In this document: piece by piece, positions 9,804-18,752 of the stretch
How the letters are laid out: every line of letters begins with the position of its first letter
How positions within the stretch are numbered: the stretch's first letter is position 1
DNA from: an uncultured Lachnospiraceae bacterium
GTDB lineage: Bacteria > Bacillota > Clostridia > Lachnospirales > Lachnospiraceae
DNA length: 60,082 bases
Direction: 5' to 3'
NCBI GenBank assembly: GCA_947586255.1
Contig: CANPXP010000011.1
Location: 1-60,082, forward strand
Program-made: the position numbers and the translations under genes
The notes under the pieces: generated by a model
The model's database searches: none
Told to the model about the DNA's origin: nothing
What the model saw: only the letters and a program-made list of their open reading frames with translations

Positions 9804-9832
9804 ATTGTAGTTTATGAGTTTCACAATGTCAA
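9804..9832 (-). promoter_or_regulatory. Sigma-A type promoter of rpsT
   Basis: On the minus strand TTGACA and TACAAT are separated by exactly 17 bases, close to perfect for the housekeeping sigma factor. The implied leader is about 80 bases. Confidence 0.85.
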
Positions 9833-9931
9833 TACATATTTTGTTTATTTTTGCAAAAAATAGAAAAGTAAATAACCAACGAAACCGGATACGCATATAG
9901 TAAGGTAGAATGCGGGAAATGAGGAACAGGC

Positions 9932-10810
9932 ATGGACAGCTGGTCGACGGTCAGGACGGACTTGGCGTTGGAAGCCAGAGAGAGCATTGAGGAAAAAGCG
10001 CAGGAGCTGCACGGAGTATCCGTGGAGGAGCGGTTTGACGAGACGGGGAACGTGCATGTCACGCGGGTGACCGTCGGGACCAAGAACGGTGCCAAGCTGC
10101 TCGGCAAGCCCATGGGGATCTATATCACGCTGGAGGCGCCGGACATGACAGAGCCAGAGGAGGACTACCATCAGGAGATATCGGCGATCCTGGCCGATGA
10201 GCTGCGGAGCATACTGCCCGAGCCGGACAGGGAGAAGTCCATCCTCGTGGTAGGGCTGGGAAACCGCGAGGTGACCGCGGACTCTCTCGGGCCTAACGTG
10301 GTGGACAATCTGCTCGTCAACCGTCATATTGTGCGGGAGTACGGCAAGGTGGCGTACAATCGCTCCAAAATGCACCTGATCAGCAGTCTGGTGCCGGGCG
10401 TCATGGCGAAGACGGGAATGGAGTCCGCGGAGATCATCAGAGGAGTCATCGGCGAGACGAAACCGGATCTGGTGATTGTGATTGACGCGCTGGCCGCCCG
10501 TTCCACGAAAAGGCTGAACCGCACGATACAGATCACCGACACCGGCATCCATCCTGGATCCGGCGTCGGCAACCACCGCAATGCGATCACGCAGGAGAGC
10601 CTTAATGTCCCTGTGCTCGCACTGGGCGTGCCCACGGTGGTGGATGCCGCGACCATCGTGGGGGACGCGATGGGGGAGAGACCGGTCGCGCTGAAGGAGC
10701 TGAACAACATGTACGTCACGACCAAGGATGTGGACCAGCAGATCCAGCAGATCAGCCATATCCTGTGCGACGGTATCAACAAGGCGCTGAACGGGCCGGA
10801 GGAGAGCTGA
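9932..10810 (+). CDS. gpr: GPR endopeptidase (spore protease)
   Basis: A 292-residue germination protease that degrades small acid-soluble spore proteins when spores germinate. The N terminus MDSWSTVRTDLALEA contains the TDLALEA stretch at which the zymogen form is processed in this family. Further family blocks are VVGLGNREVTADSLGP near residue 107, HLISSLVPGVMAKTGME, and VIDALAARS with GIHPGSGVGNHR around residues 185-215. The length is slightly below the Bacillus enzyme. It is followed 49 bases later by spoIIP, the usual gpr-spoIIP order. Expression in the forespore is expected from family knowledge, but I could not find a convincing sigma-G promoter upstream. Confidence 0.95.
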   Translation: MDSWSTVRTDLALEARESIEEKAQELHGVSVEERFDETGNVHVTRVTVGTKNGAKLLGKPMGIYITLEAPDMTEPEEDYHQEISAILADELRSILPEPDREKSILVVGLGNREVTADSLGPNVVDNLLVNRHIVREYGKVAYNRSKMHLISSLVPGVMAKTGMESAEIIRGVIGETKPDLVIVIDALAARSTKRLNRTIQITDTGIHPGSGVGNHRNAITQESLNVPVLALGVPTVVDAATIVGDAMGERPVALKELNNMYVTTKDVDQQIQQISHILCDGINKALNGPEES

Positions 10811-10859
10811 CCGCAATCAGGCATGAAGCCATGTCCGTGTCGCATATACATGAATTGAT

Positions 10860-12155
10860 ATGGACATGAAAAAGAAGCTGCTCAGGATTATTATAATAAC
10901 GGTTGTTTCGCTTTCTGCCCTCTTTGTGCTGGCGGAAGGCCTTCGCGCGGAGACCGGGCGGGGAGAGGCGGACGGGGACGGCGCGCTTGCGGCATGGCTG
11001 CAGGGAGTGCTGTTGGAGCCATACTTTCCGGCTGTGCGCATGATGTTTGGCGGGACAGGCAATAAAATAACAAACGATATATATAGCGGCTGGCTGCTCG
11101 CGGAATATCCGGTTCTGCTATACGGCGCAGGACGGGAGCTGGGGGCGGACACGGCTGCCGAGAGCGACTATGCGCGGCTCATGATGCTGGAGGGCAGCGA
11201 CGAGGAGCGCAAGGCGATCTCGGAGGACGGCCTGGAATATGACGAGAACGCGATGCATCTGGAAAAGGGTCTGGCCGAGGCGCTCCTGGAGGAGAACGGC
11301 GTATACATAGAAGAAAACCGGACGCCGGAGGCGGAGACGGCGCAAGGGGAGAGCCCGGCGTTTCAGCCAGCGCCGCAGAAGAGTTACAGCTATGACTGGA
11401 GCGAGCTGCAGAGCTATGAGATGCTGATTAAGGCCTTCTACGCCGTGGACAGCACGACGAGGGCGGGGGAAGAGCTGCTCAGCACGGAGGCGCTGCTGTC
11501 GCCGGACATGCGTGTGCAGGGCGGCCCGGACGCGCCGCAGATTCTGATCTATCACACGCACTCGCAGGAGGCTTTCGCGGACTCTGTGGCGGGCGACGCC
11601 TCCACAGGCATCGTCGGTGTGGGGGAGTATCTTGCGTCGATTCTCCGGGAGCAGTACGGCTACAATGTGCTGCACCACACCGCCGCCTATGACCGCGAGT
11701 CGCGGGATTACGCTTACAGCAATGCGCTGCCCGACATCGAGAAGCTGCTGGAGGAGTACCCCTCGGTGGAGGTGGTCATCGATCTGCATAGGGACGCCGT
11801 CCCCGAGGACAGGCGGTTGGTCGTCGATCTGCAGGGCAGGCCCACGGCGCAGTTCATGTTTTTCAACGGCCTGAGCCGCACTGCCAAGGGGGAGATCGAA
11901 TACCTTGAGAATCCCTATTTGGCGGAGAATCTGGCCTTCTCCTTCCAGATGCAGGCGGCCTGCAACGAGTACTATCCGGGGCTTGCGCGCAGGATCTATC
12001 TGAAAGCGTACCGATACAATATGCATGTCTGTCCGAAGTCGCTGCTGATCGAGCTGGGCGCTCAGAACAATACGGTGGAGGAGGCGATGAACGCCTGCGA
12101 TCCGCTGGCCCATGTGCTGGATCTGGTGCTGAGCGGCCGGGAGCCCGCGCGCTGA
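10860..12155 (+). CDS. spoIIP: Stage II sporulation protein P
   Basis: A 431-residue peptidoglycan hydrolase that works with SpoIID and SpoIIM to thin the septal wall during engulfment. An N-terminal membrane segment (about residues 7-24) anchors it, a variable acidic region of about 190 residues follows, and the amidase/endopeptidase domain starts near residue 220. Zinc and active-site blocks are visible: LIYHTHSQEAF, VVIDLHRD and LLIELGAQNNTVEEA. Two in-frame ATGs lie two codons apart at the start, and no clear Shine-Dalgarno is seen before either, so translation may be weak or coupled to gpr. The gap to gpr is 49 bases. Confidence 0.93.
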   Translation: MDMKKKLLRIIIITVVSLSALFVLAEGLRAETGRGEADGDGALAAWLQGVLLEPYFPAVRMMFGGTGNKITNDIYSGWLLAEYPVLLYGAGRELGADTAAESDYARLMMLEGSDEERKAISEDGLEYDENAMHLEKGLAEALLEENGVYIEENRTPEAETAQGESPAFQPAPQKSYSYDWSELQSYEMLIKAFYAVDSTTRAGEELLSTEALLSPDMRVQGGPDAPQILIYHTHSQEAFADSVAGDASTGIVGVGEYLASILREQYGYNVLHHTAAYDRESRDYAYSNALPDIEKLLEEYPSVEVVIDLHRDAVPEDRRLVVDLQGRPTAQFMFFNGLSRTAKGEIEYLENPYLAENLAFSFQMQAACNEYYPGLARRIYLKAYRYNMHVCPKSLLIELGAQNNTVEEAMNACDPLAHVLDLVLSGREPAR

Positions 12156-12158
12156 CGG

Positions 12159-12187
12159 TGGACAGATTTTGCGGAGTGTAGTACAAT
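12159..12187 (+). promoter_or_regulatory. Promoter upstream of lepA
   Basis: TGGACA and TACAAT with a 17-base spacer lie just after the spoIIP stop, so lepA appears to have its own housekeeping promoter. Confidence 0.65.
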
Positions 12188-12202
12188 TAAAGCATGCTCG
12201 GC

Positions 12203-12231
12203 AGCCTGCCTCTTTAGTGGTGAAGCAGGCT
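12203..12231 (+). other. Hairpin in lepA leader
   Basis: AGCCTGC pairs with GCAGGCT around a 15-base loop between the promoter and the lepA start. No T run follows, so it is not a standard terminator; it may shape the leader RNA. Confidence 0.4.
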
Positions 12232-12268
12232 CGGCAACAAAGAGAGACAGGAGAGGAAACGGACAAGC

Positions 12269-14083
12269 ATGGCGGCCATAGACCAGAGTAAAATCAGAAA
12301 TTTCTGTATCGTAGCCCACATCGATCACGGCAAATCCACATTGGCGGACAGGATTATAGAGAAGACGGGACTTTTGACCAGCAGAGAGATGCAGGCGCAG
12401 GTGCTCGATAACATGGAGCTGGAGCGCGAGCGCGGCATCACGATCAAGGCGCAGACCGTGCGGATCGTCTACAACGCCAAGGACGGGAACGAGTATATTT
12501 TCAACCTGATCGACACGCCGGGACATGTGGACTTCAACTATGAGGTGAGCCGCGCGCTGGCGGCCTGCGACGGCGCGATCTTGGTGGTGGACGCGGCTCA
12601 GGGCATCGAGGCGCAGACGCTTGCCAACGTGTATCTCGCGCTGGACCACGACCTGGACGTCTTTCCGGTGATCAACAAGATCGATCTGCCCAGCGCCGAC
12701 CCGGAGCGGGTGAAGAATGAGATCGAGGACGTGATCGGCATCGAGGCGCAGGACGCGCCTCTCATTTCTGCCAAGAACGGCGTCGGGATCGACGAGGTGC
12801 TGGAGGCGGTCGTGAAGAAGATTCCGGCGCCCGGTGGCAGCCCGGACAACCCGCTGCAGGCCCTCATCTTCGATTCCGTGTACGATTCCTACAAGGGCGT
12901 GATCGTGTTCTGCCGCATTATGGAGGGCAGGGTGTCCAAGGGCTGTGAGATCAAAATGATGGCCACGGGAGCCACGGCGGAGGTGGTGGAAGTCGGTTAC
13001 TTCGGCCCGGGACAGTTCATTCCCTGCGAGGAACTGGCTGCCGGCATGGTGGGCTATCTGACCGCCTCCATCAAGAATGTGAAGGACACGGCGGTGGGAG
13101 ATACGGTGACGGACTTGAACCGCCCCTGCGCAGCGCCGCTGCCCGGCTATAAAAAAGTCAATTCTATGGTGTACTGCGGCATGTATCCGGCGGACGGCGC
13201 CAAGTATCCGGATCTGCGTGACGCGCTGGAGAAGCTGAAACTCAACGACGCGTCGCTGAACTATGAGCCGGAGACCTCCATTGCGCTCGGCTTTGGGTTC
13301 CGCTGCGGCTTCCTCGGCCTTCTGCACCTGGAAATCATACAGGAGCGGCTGGAGCGGGAGTACAATCTGGATCTTGTCACGACGGCGCCGGGCGTTATCT
13401 ATCGGGTGCACAAGACTGACGGGGAGATGATCGAGCTGACGAATCCCTCCAATCTGCCGGATCTGTCGCAGATCGCCTATATGGAGGAACCCATCGTCAG
13501 CGCGGAGATCATGGTGACGACGGAGTTCATCGGTCCGATCATGCAGCTGTGCCAGGAGAGGCGAGGACGCTATATCAGCACGGAATACATCGAGGCTTCG
13601 AGGGCGCTCATCAAGTATGAACTGCCGCTCAACGAGATCATCTATGACTTCTTCGACGCGCTGAAATCGCGCTCCAGAGGCTACGCCTCCTTCGACTACG
13701 AGATGAAGGGGTACGAGGAGTCGAAGCTGGTAAAACTGGATATCCTCATCAACCATGAGGAGGTGGATGCACTGTCCTTCATCGTCCACGCGGACAGCGC
13801 CTACGAGCGCGGCAGGAAGATGTGCGAGAAGCTGAAGGAGGAGATCCCGCGGCATCTCTTCGAGATTCCGATTCAGGCGGCGGTGGGCGGCAAGATCATC
13901 GCCAGAGAGACGGTGAAGGCGATGCGCAAGGATGTGCTCGCGAAGTGCTACGGCGGAGATATCACCCGCAAGAAGAAGCTGCTGGAGAAGCAGAAGGAAG
14001 GCAAGAAGCGCATGCGGCAGATCGGCAGCGTGGAGATTCCGCAGAGCGCTTTTATGAGCGTGCTGAAACTGGACGACAAGTAA
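12269..14083 (+). CDS. lepA: Elongation factor 4 (LepA GTPase)
   Basis: A 604-residue ribosome-bound GTPase that helps translation under stress. The G domain shows [18 protein letters not shown] (P-loop), switch-region [17 protein letters not shown] (G3) and NKIDLP (G4). Elongation-factor-type domains follow, then the LepA-specific C-terminal domain, which ends in a basic stretch of Arg and Lys. The length matches the family (about 600). The start is an ATG preceded by a purine-rich GAGAGGAAACGG stretch. The gene stands between a sporulation gene and hemW, and lepA-hemW is a frequent pair in Firmicutes; the gap to hemW is 44 bases. Confidence 0.97.
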   Translation: MAAIDQSKIRNFCIVAHIDHGKSTLADRIIEKTGLLTSREMQAQVLDNMELERERGITIKAQTVRIVYNAKDGNEYIFNLIDTPGHVDFNYEVSRALAACDGAILVVDAAQGIEAQTLANVYLALDHDLDVFPVINKIDLPSADPERVKNEIEDVIGIEAQDAPLISAKNGVGIDEVLEAVVKKIPAPGGSPDNPLQALIFDSVYDSYKGVIVFCRIMEGRVSKGCEIKMMATGATAEVVEVGYFGPGQFIPCEELAAGMVGYLTASIKNVKDTAVGDTVTDLNRPCAAPLPGYKKVNSMVYCGMYPADGAKYPDLRDALEKLKLNDASLNYEPETSIALGFGFRCGFLGLLHLEIIQERLEREYNLDLVTTAPGVIYRVHKTDGEMIELTNPSNLPDLSQIAYMEEPIVSAEIMVTTEFIGPIMQLCQERRGRYISTEYIEASRALIKYELPLNEIIYDFFDALKSRSRGYASFDYEMKGYEESKLVKLDILINHEEVDALSFIVHADSAYERGRKMCEKLKEEIPRHLFEIPIQAAVGGKIIARETVKAMRKDVLAKCYGGDITRKKKLLEKQKEGKKRMRQIGSVEIPQSAFMSVLKLDDK

Positions 14084-14127
14084 CAGCATAATATAGCATA
14101 TGTTATTATAAGAAGACAGGAGAAAGC

Positions 14128-15375
14128 ATGGACGAGCTGAGCATTTACCTTCACATTCCGTTTTGCGTCAGGAAATGCCTCTATTGCGATTTCCTGTCTT
14201 TTCCCGTGTGCGGAGACGGAAACACGGCGGAAAACAAGCATACCGGCAAAAGTTATGTAAACCTAATATCGCCCCAAAAAGCCGCATGGGTTGAAAGTTA
14301 TGTAAACTTAATCCGAGACGAAATCATCCGGACAGCGCCGGAATACAAAAAATATCGGGTGATATCTGTTTTCGTCGGCGGCGGTACGCCGTCTCTGCTG
14401 CCCACAGGGGCGATGAGAGCCATTCTGGACGCGGTCCGGAGCGGCTATCGTCTGGAGGAGGACGCTGAGATCACCCTGGAGATGAACCCGGATACCGTGA
14501 CGGAGGAGAAGCTGCGAGAATACATAACATGCGGTATCAATCGCCTCAGCATTGGCCTGCAGTCCGCGGACGACGCGGAACTTGCGCGGATCGGGCGGAT
14601 TCACGATTACGGGACGTTTGCGCAGGCCTATGAGACTGCGCGCAGGGTCGGCTTTGCCAATATCAACATCGATCTGATGGCGGCGCTGCCGGGACAGACG
14701 ATTGCCGCTTATGGGCGCACGCTGCGCAGGGTGGCGGCGCTTGCGCCGGAGCATATCTCCGCCTACAGCCTCACGCTGGAGGAGAGCACGCCGTTATATG
14801 AGCGGCGGCGGGAGTTTTCTTTTCCCCCGGAGGAGGAAGAGCGGGAGATGTATGCGCTGACGGGGACGTATCTGGCCTCCTGCGGCTATCATCGGTACGA
14901 GATCTCCAACTATGCCCGTGACGGATTCGAGTGCAGGCACAATAAGGTGTACTGGCGGCGGGGCAATTACGTGGGCTTCGGTCTGGGCGCCTCTTCCATG
15001 ACGGAGAATGTCAGGTGGAAGAACCCGACGGATGGGGAGCGGTACCGGAACTATGTCGACGCGCTTGCGAGGGCCGCGGAAGCCGGCGGCAGCGCAGGGC
15101 TCAGGGAGAAAAACGCGGAGGAGTTCGCCCTGCAGCGCCTGAGCGTGCCGGAACAGATGGAGGAGTTTATGTTTCTGGGGCTTCGCATGATGCGGGGCGT
15201 GAGCGGCCGGACATTCCGGCGGGTTTTCGGAGCGGACATGGAGGAGACCTACGGGGCGGTTATAGGGAAGCTGTGCGGGCAGGGGCTTCTGGAGAGAGAC
15301 GGGGAGCGCGTCCGGCTGACGGAGCGTGGCATCGACCTGAGCAACTATGTCATGGCGCAGTTTCTGTTCGACTGA
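14128..15375 (+). CDS. hemW: HemW-type radical SAM protein with an N-terminal insertion
   Basis: A 415-residue member of the coproporphyrinogen-oxidase-like radical SAM family, now thought to act as a heme chaperone (HemW). The start MDELSIYLHIPFC leads into the iron-sulfur motif CVRKCLYC (Cys13, 17, 20). FVGGGTPSLL, EMNPDTVT and NRLSIGLQS follow, and a HemW C-terminal domain ends the protein. Between the cluster motif and the GGGTP motif the segment is about 25 residues longer than in typical relatives. It holds SYVNLI twice, 15 codons apart, which looks like an internal duplication. The frame stays open, so the protein is probably functional. It follows lepA closely. Confidence 0.88.
   Translation: MDELSIYLHIPFCVRKCLYCDFLSFPVCGDGNTAENKHTGKSYVNLISPQKAAWVESYVNLIRDEIIRTAPEYKKYRVISVFVGGGTPSLLPTGAMRAILDAVRSGYRLEEDAEITLEMNPDTVTEEKLREYITCGINRLSIGLQSADDAELARIGRIHDYGTFAQAYETARRVGFANINIDLMAALPGQTIAAYGRTLRRVAALAPEHISAYSLTLEESTPLYERRREFSFPPEEEEREMYALTGTYLASCGYHRYEISNYARDGFECRHNKVYWRRGNYVGFGLGASSMTENVRWKNPTDGERYRNYVDALARAAEAGGSAGLREKNAEEFALQRLSVPEQMEEFMFLGLRMMRGVSGRTFRRVFGADMEETYGAVIGKLCGQGLLERDGERVRLTERGIDLSNYVMAQFLFD
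14253..14307 (+). repeat. Direct repeat in hemW containing two TTATGTAAAC words
   Basis: An 18-base sequence, AAGTTATGTAAACYTAAT, occurs twice with a 45-base period (10-base cores at 14253-14262 and 14298-14307). It encodes SYVNLI each time and preserves the frame. Confidence 0.75.
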
Positions 15376-15432
15376 GACGCCGGATCCGGCGGCAGACTGA
15401 CCGGATAATGTGCAAATGTGCGCATATTTATA

Positions 15433-15461
15433 TTGTATTTTGTATTTTGGGTTTGTATAAT
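15433..15461 (+). promoter_or_regulatory. Promoter upstream of the SigK-type gene
   Basis: TTGTAT and TATAAT with a 17-base spacer in the 180-base gap after hemW. The shape fits the housekeeping sigma factor rather than a sporulation factor, which is unexpected for sigK; a second, sporulation-specific promoter could exist. Confidence 0.6.
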
Positions 15462-15556
15462 AGATATTATAGCAGGTTTTGCGCTCCGCGCCCGGGCATG
15501 GTCCTTTTTCGGGTGGAAAGGCACTCGGCGTACCGAAGGTTCATAGAATAGAGTAA

Positions 15557-16213
15557 ATGGACTTTTGGGGGCTTCCTTTGAAAACATTTGAGCAACCGTT
15601 GACTGCGAAGGAAGAAGCGGCATACTTAAGTCTGTTGGAGACGGGCGGTGAGGCTGAGCGGGCGCGGGCGAAGAAGGTTCTGACGGAACACAATCTCCGG
15701 CTGGTCGCGCATATCGCCAAGAAGTATCAGAATGTGGACGAAGAGACGGAAGACATGATATCGATCGGGACGATCGGCCTGATCAAGGCGATCGATTCCT
15801 TTGACGCGGGCAAGGGCAAGCTGAGCACCTACGCCGCGCGTTGCATCGACAATGAACTGCTGATGTTTCTGCGCGCCAGAAAGAAAACTTCCAGGGAGGT
15901 CTCACTCTATGAGCCCATCGGCACGGACAGAGAGGGCAATGAGATCAACCTGTTGGACATCATAGAGCAGGATCAGGACGATCTGGTAGAACGGATGGAG
16001 ACGGAGGATAGGCTGAGCAGGCTGGCCGGGTTGATCCATAATACGCTGAGCGACAGGGAGCGGGAGATCATCACCCTGCGGTACGGGCTGGCGAACGAGC
16101 GCGAGGTGACCCAGCGGGAGATCGGTCACAAGCTGGGAATCTCCAGAAGCTATGTATCCCGCATAGAGAAGAGAGCGCTTGAAAAGCTCAGGGCGGCATA
16201 TGAGACGCTGTGA
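15557..16213 (+). CDS. sigK: Sporulation sigma factor, SigK type
   Basis: A 218-residue sigma-70 family protein. The block EHNLRLVAHIAKKY with DMISIGTIGLIKAIDSFDAGKG and YAARCIDNELLMFLRARKK is region 2 as in SigK/SigE. REIGHKLGISRSYVSRIEKRAL is the region 4 helix-turn-helix. SigK is favoured over SigE by this core and by the short N terminus. Bacillus SigK carries a hydrophobic prosequence of about 20 residues; here only 13 residues precede PLTAKEE, so the factor may need no processing, as described for C. difficile. The gene is intact, with no skin-type element. The ATG has a poor ribosome binding site. The HD-domain gene follows after 32 bases. Confidence 0.8.
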   Translation: MDFWGLPLKTFEQPLTAKEEAAYLSLLETGGEAERARAKKVLTEHNLRLVAHIAKKYQNVDEETEDMISIGTIGLIKAIDSFDAGKGKLSTYAARCIDNELLMFLRARKKTSREVSLYEPIGTDREGNEINLLDIIEQDQDDLVERMETEDRLSRLAGLIHNTLSDREREIITLRYGLANEREVTQREIGHKLGISRSYVSRIEKRALEKLRAAYETL

Positions 16214-16245
16214 GAAGCGGTGTTGACGAAGGAGGAAGACAGACA

Positions 16246-17373
16246 ATGCTTTTTGTGAAGCAGACGGATTTAAAGACAGGAATGAGGCTGGCGCGGCCGA
16301 TCTACAATAAGGACGGCGTCCTGCTGTACGAGCGGGATTCCAAACTGACGGCGCAGGGCATCGAGAGTATCAAGAATTTCGGGTTGATCGGTATTTTTGT
16401 GCTGGAGCCGGCAGAGCCCGTTCCACCCATGACGCAGGCGGATCTCGATTTCGAGCGCTTTCAGACGATGTTTGTCTTTTCCATTCAGGAGGAGATGGAG
16501 AAGGTCCTGCAGACGAAGCGGCTGGCTAAGATGCAGACGATCGCGGCCAATATCATCAAGAATTACGGCCATCTGGACAAAAAGATCAACTTCGTGCAGA
16601 ATCTCAGAAGCAAAGAGGACTATATCTACAAGCATTCCCTGAATGTGGCGATCCTGTGCGCTATGATAACACATGTTCTGAATATGAGAGTCGACGAGCA
16701 GCTGGAGGCGGTGCAGGCGGCCATCATTCACGATATCGGCAAGATGACGGTGCCTAAGAGCATAGCGGAGAAGGACGTCTTGAGCCCGGAGGAGCAGGAG
16801 GCTGTCCGCTCGGCGCAGATACAGGGCTTCGACCTGATCGATCTGGTGTACTCCTCCAGCCCGAATATCAAACGGATCTGCTCGCAGGCGCAGCGGGCGC
16901 TGGAGAGCCTGGAAACCGGGGCCGATATCTCGGCCATGAAGATGGTGAACGGCGCCAGAGTCCTGGCGGTGGCGGACGCCTTCGACGTGATGACGGCGAT
17001 GCAGGCGGGGAGAGCGCCGGAGTCCGAGGTGGCGGCGCTGAAGCACCTGTTAGCCAACCCGCAGGTCTTTGACGAAAAGATCGTGGAAGGACTGATACGC
17101 GCCGTCAATATCCTGTACCCCGGCGTCAGCGTGGAGCTCAACACGGGCGAGAAGGCGCTGGTGATAACGGCCAACGAGCAGAATATACTGGAGCCCATGA
17201 TCCTGATGTTCGGGGACAACAGCATCGTGGACCTGAGCAACCGCTCCATGTACGGAGATCTGGAGATCAAGGATATTATGAAGACGATGGACAACCGTCA
17301 CGTGATGGACATAGATATGCTGAAGAGACAGGGCATTCAGGTGGACGAGCCGGAATATGTGGCGGTATCTTAG
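16246..17373 (+). CDS. HD-domain protein, degenerate HD-GYP type
   Basis: A 375-residue protein that starts at the ATG ten bases after GGAGG. It has an N-terminal domain (about 1-130) seen before HD-GYP domains, and then an HD fold with HSLNVAILCAMI and AAIIHDIGKMTVPKSIAEK near residue 170. In active cyclic-di-GMP phosphodiesterases of this type a second motif, HHERxDGxGYP, follows. Here the equivalent stretch reads NIKRICSQAQRALESLETG and lacks it. The later part (ARVLAVADAFDVMTA and the C-terminal TGEKALVITANEQ) keeps the family shape. It is likely a binding or regulatory relative rather than a full phosphodiesterase; this is inference. It sits 16 bases ahead of pilT in one apparent operon. 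Confidence 0.75.
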   Translation: MLFVKQTDLKTGMRLARPIYNKDGVLLYERDSKLTAQGIESIKNFGLIGIFVLEPAEPVPPMTQADLDFERFQTMFVFSIQEEMEKVLQTKRLAKMQTIAANIIKNYGHLDKKINFVQNLRSKEDYIYKHSLNVAILCAMITHVLNMRVDEQLEAVQAAIIHDIGKMTVPKSIAEKDVLSPEEQEAVRSAQIQGFDLIDLVYSSSPNIKRICSQAQRALESLETGADISAMKMVNGARVLAVADAFDVMTAMQAGRAPESEVAALKHLLANPQVFDEKIVEGLIRAVNILYPGVSVELNTGEKALVITANEQNILEPMILMFGDNSIVDLSNRSMYGDLEIKDIMKTMDNRHVMDIDMLKRQGIQVDEPEYVAVS

Positions 17374-17389
17374 AGAAAAGGAGTGAAAG

Positions 17390-18451
17390 ATGGCAATGCC
17401 TACGATAGAAGAGATCATGAAGGTTGCATGCGACGCCGGCGCGTCGGACGTACATATCACGGTGGGAATCCCGCCCAAGATGCGCGTGAACGGTGCGCTC
17501 ATCACGATGGATTTCCCGCGCATGATGCCGGCGGACACACTGGCTGTCGCCTACTCGATCATGAACGATGTGCAGAGAGAGCGCTTCGAGGAGCGCGGCG
17601 AGTACGATATGTCCTTCTCCATACCGGAACTGGGAAGATACCGTGTCAATGTGTACAAGCAGAGAGGCTCCGCGGCGTTGGCGCTGCGCCTGGTGGGAAC
17701 CCAGGTGCCCTCTCCGGAAGTGCTGGGCGTGCCGGAGTCCGTCATCAACCTGTATGAGAGGAAGCGCGGACTGATCCTGGTGACAGGGCCTACCGGAAGC
17801 GGTAAGTCCACCACCCTGGCCGCGATTATCGATAAGATCAACAATAACCGCGACGCGCATGTCATCACCCTGGAGGACCCCATCGAGTACCTGCACCAGC
17901 ACAAGATGGCGATGGTCAACCAGAGAGAGATCGGGCTGGACTCCCAGAATTATGCCAACGCCCTGCGCGCCGCCCTGCGTGAGGATCCGGACGTCATTCT
18001 CGTGGGCGAGATGCGCGACTTCGAGACGATCAGCGTCGCGATCACGGCGGCGGAGACAGGCCACCTCGTGCTGTCGACTCTGCACACCATCGGCGCGGCC
18101 AGCACCGTGGACCGTGTCATCGACGTGTTCCCGCCCCACCAGCAGCAGCAGATCAGAGTGCAGTTCGCCAACGTGCTGGAGGCGGTCATCTCCCAGCAGC
18201 TCGTGCCGACGATCGACGGGCACGGGCGCGTGGCGGCCTTCGAGGTCATGCACGCCAACCACGCCGTCCGCAACCTGATCCGCGAGGGCAAATCCCACCA
18301 GCTCGCAACCGTCATGCAGACGAACCGCAAGATGGGCATGATCACCATGGACGACGCGCTGGTGCAGCTCTTCTACGAGGGGAAGATTGACCGGGAGATG
18401 GCGATCCAGTTCGCCCAGGATCCCGACGCTATGCAGAATAAGGTGATGTAG
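17390..18451 (+). CDS. pilT: Type IV pilus retraction ATPase PilT
   Basis: A 353-residue ring ATPase that retracts type IV pili. Diagnostic pieces are IPPKMRVNGAL near residue 25, Walker A GPTGSGKSTT near residue 135, the Asp box ITLEDPIEYLHQHK, Walker B REDPDVILVGEMRD, and the His box AAETGHLVLSTLHTIGA. The length is normal. The start has AAAAGGAG seven bases upstream. It follows the HD-domain gene by 16 bases. The extension ATPase pilB is 6 kb downstream, on the far side of an AT-rich insert, so the two motors were probably once closer. Retraction also drives DNA uptake in competent bacteria, which fits comM, dprA, comEA and comEC nearby. Confidence 0.95.
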   Translation: MAMPTIEEIMKVACDAGASDVHITVGIPPKMRVNGALITMDFPRMMPADTLAVAYSIMNDVQRERFEERGEYDMSFSIPELGRYRVNVYKQRGSAALALRLVGTQVPSPEVLGVPESVINLYERKRGLILVTGPTGSGKSTTLAAIIDKINNNRDAHVITLEDPIEYLHQHKMAMVNQREIGLDSQNYANALRAALREDPDVILVGEMRDFETISVAITAAETGHLVLSTLHTIGAASTVDRVIDVFPPHQQQQIRVQFANVLEAVISQQLVPTIDGHGRVAAFEVMHANHAVRNLIREGKSHQLATVMQTNRKMGMITMDDALVQLFYEGKIDREMAIQFAQDPDAMQNKVM

Positions 18452-18485
18452 CTTGGGGATAGACCTGCTTTATCGTGCAGAACAT

Positions 18486-18521
18486 TTATTCCTTGTAATT
18501 TTTAAGGAATAATGCTATATT
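18486..18521 (+). promoter_or_regulatory. Promoter with overlapping inverted repeat before the small-protein/GNAT pair
   Basis: TTGTAA (18493) and TATATT (18516) are 17 bases apart. A perfect inverted repeat, TTATTCCTT/AAGGAATAA (18486-18494 and 18504-18512), covers the -35 box, which suggests an operator. It may also end pilT transcripts, although no T run follows. Confidence 0.55.
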
Positions 18522-18574
18522 ATGAGCATATTCTAAAGATGAGTTTTGCCGATGTATTTTTGGAGGTGATACAA

Positions 18575-18751
18575 ATGGCAACCAAAAGTATATTGAAAGA
18601 TATAAATATCAATAGCAGACAGCTCGCCCATACGTTTGTGTCCGCATTAACACAGAACGAAAATGGTAAATATAAACCGGCACAGCTAACCAGAGAGTGC
18701 AAAGAACTTACGGGCGAACAGATCAGGGAGTTTTTTGATAAGCACAGATGA
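18575..18751 (+). CDS. Small protein, 58 aa, possible antitoxin partner of the GNAT gene
   Basis: A 58-residue protein starting MATKSILKDININSR at an ATG preceded by GGAGGTGAT. It contains no Cys and no membrane segment, and ends in TGEQIREFFDKHR. The family is small, usually sits just before a GNAT acetyltransferase gene in Clostridia, and has no function known to me. Its stop is one base before the ATG of the next gene, which implies translational coupling. The layout (short first gene, coupled GNAT second gene, a repeat over the promoter) is like GNAT-type toxin-antitoxin modules. An antitoxin role is inference. The DNA is clearly more A/T-rich than the pilT gene before it. Confidence 0.6.
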   Translation: MATKSILKDININSRQLAHTFVSALTQNENGKYKPAQLTRECKELTGEQIREFFDKHR

Positions 18752-18752
18752 T

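Noticed and set aside
9868-9900. Sigma-G promoter before gpr (CATATAG region)
   Set aside because: The -35 match and spacing are poor, although the gene is expected to be forespore-specific.
10821-10851. Sigma-E promoter before spoIIP (GCATGAA ... CATATACAT)
   Set aside because: The match is partial and the implied start point would fall at the ATG.
12062-14089. Minus-strand open frame of 675 codons opposite lepA
   Set aside because: lepA on the plus strand is unmistakable; the antisense frame has no recognisable domain.
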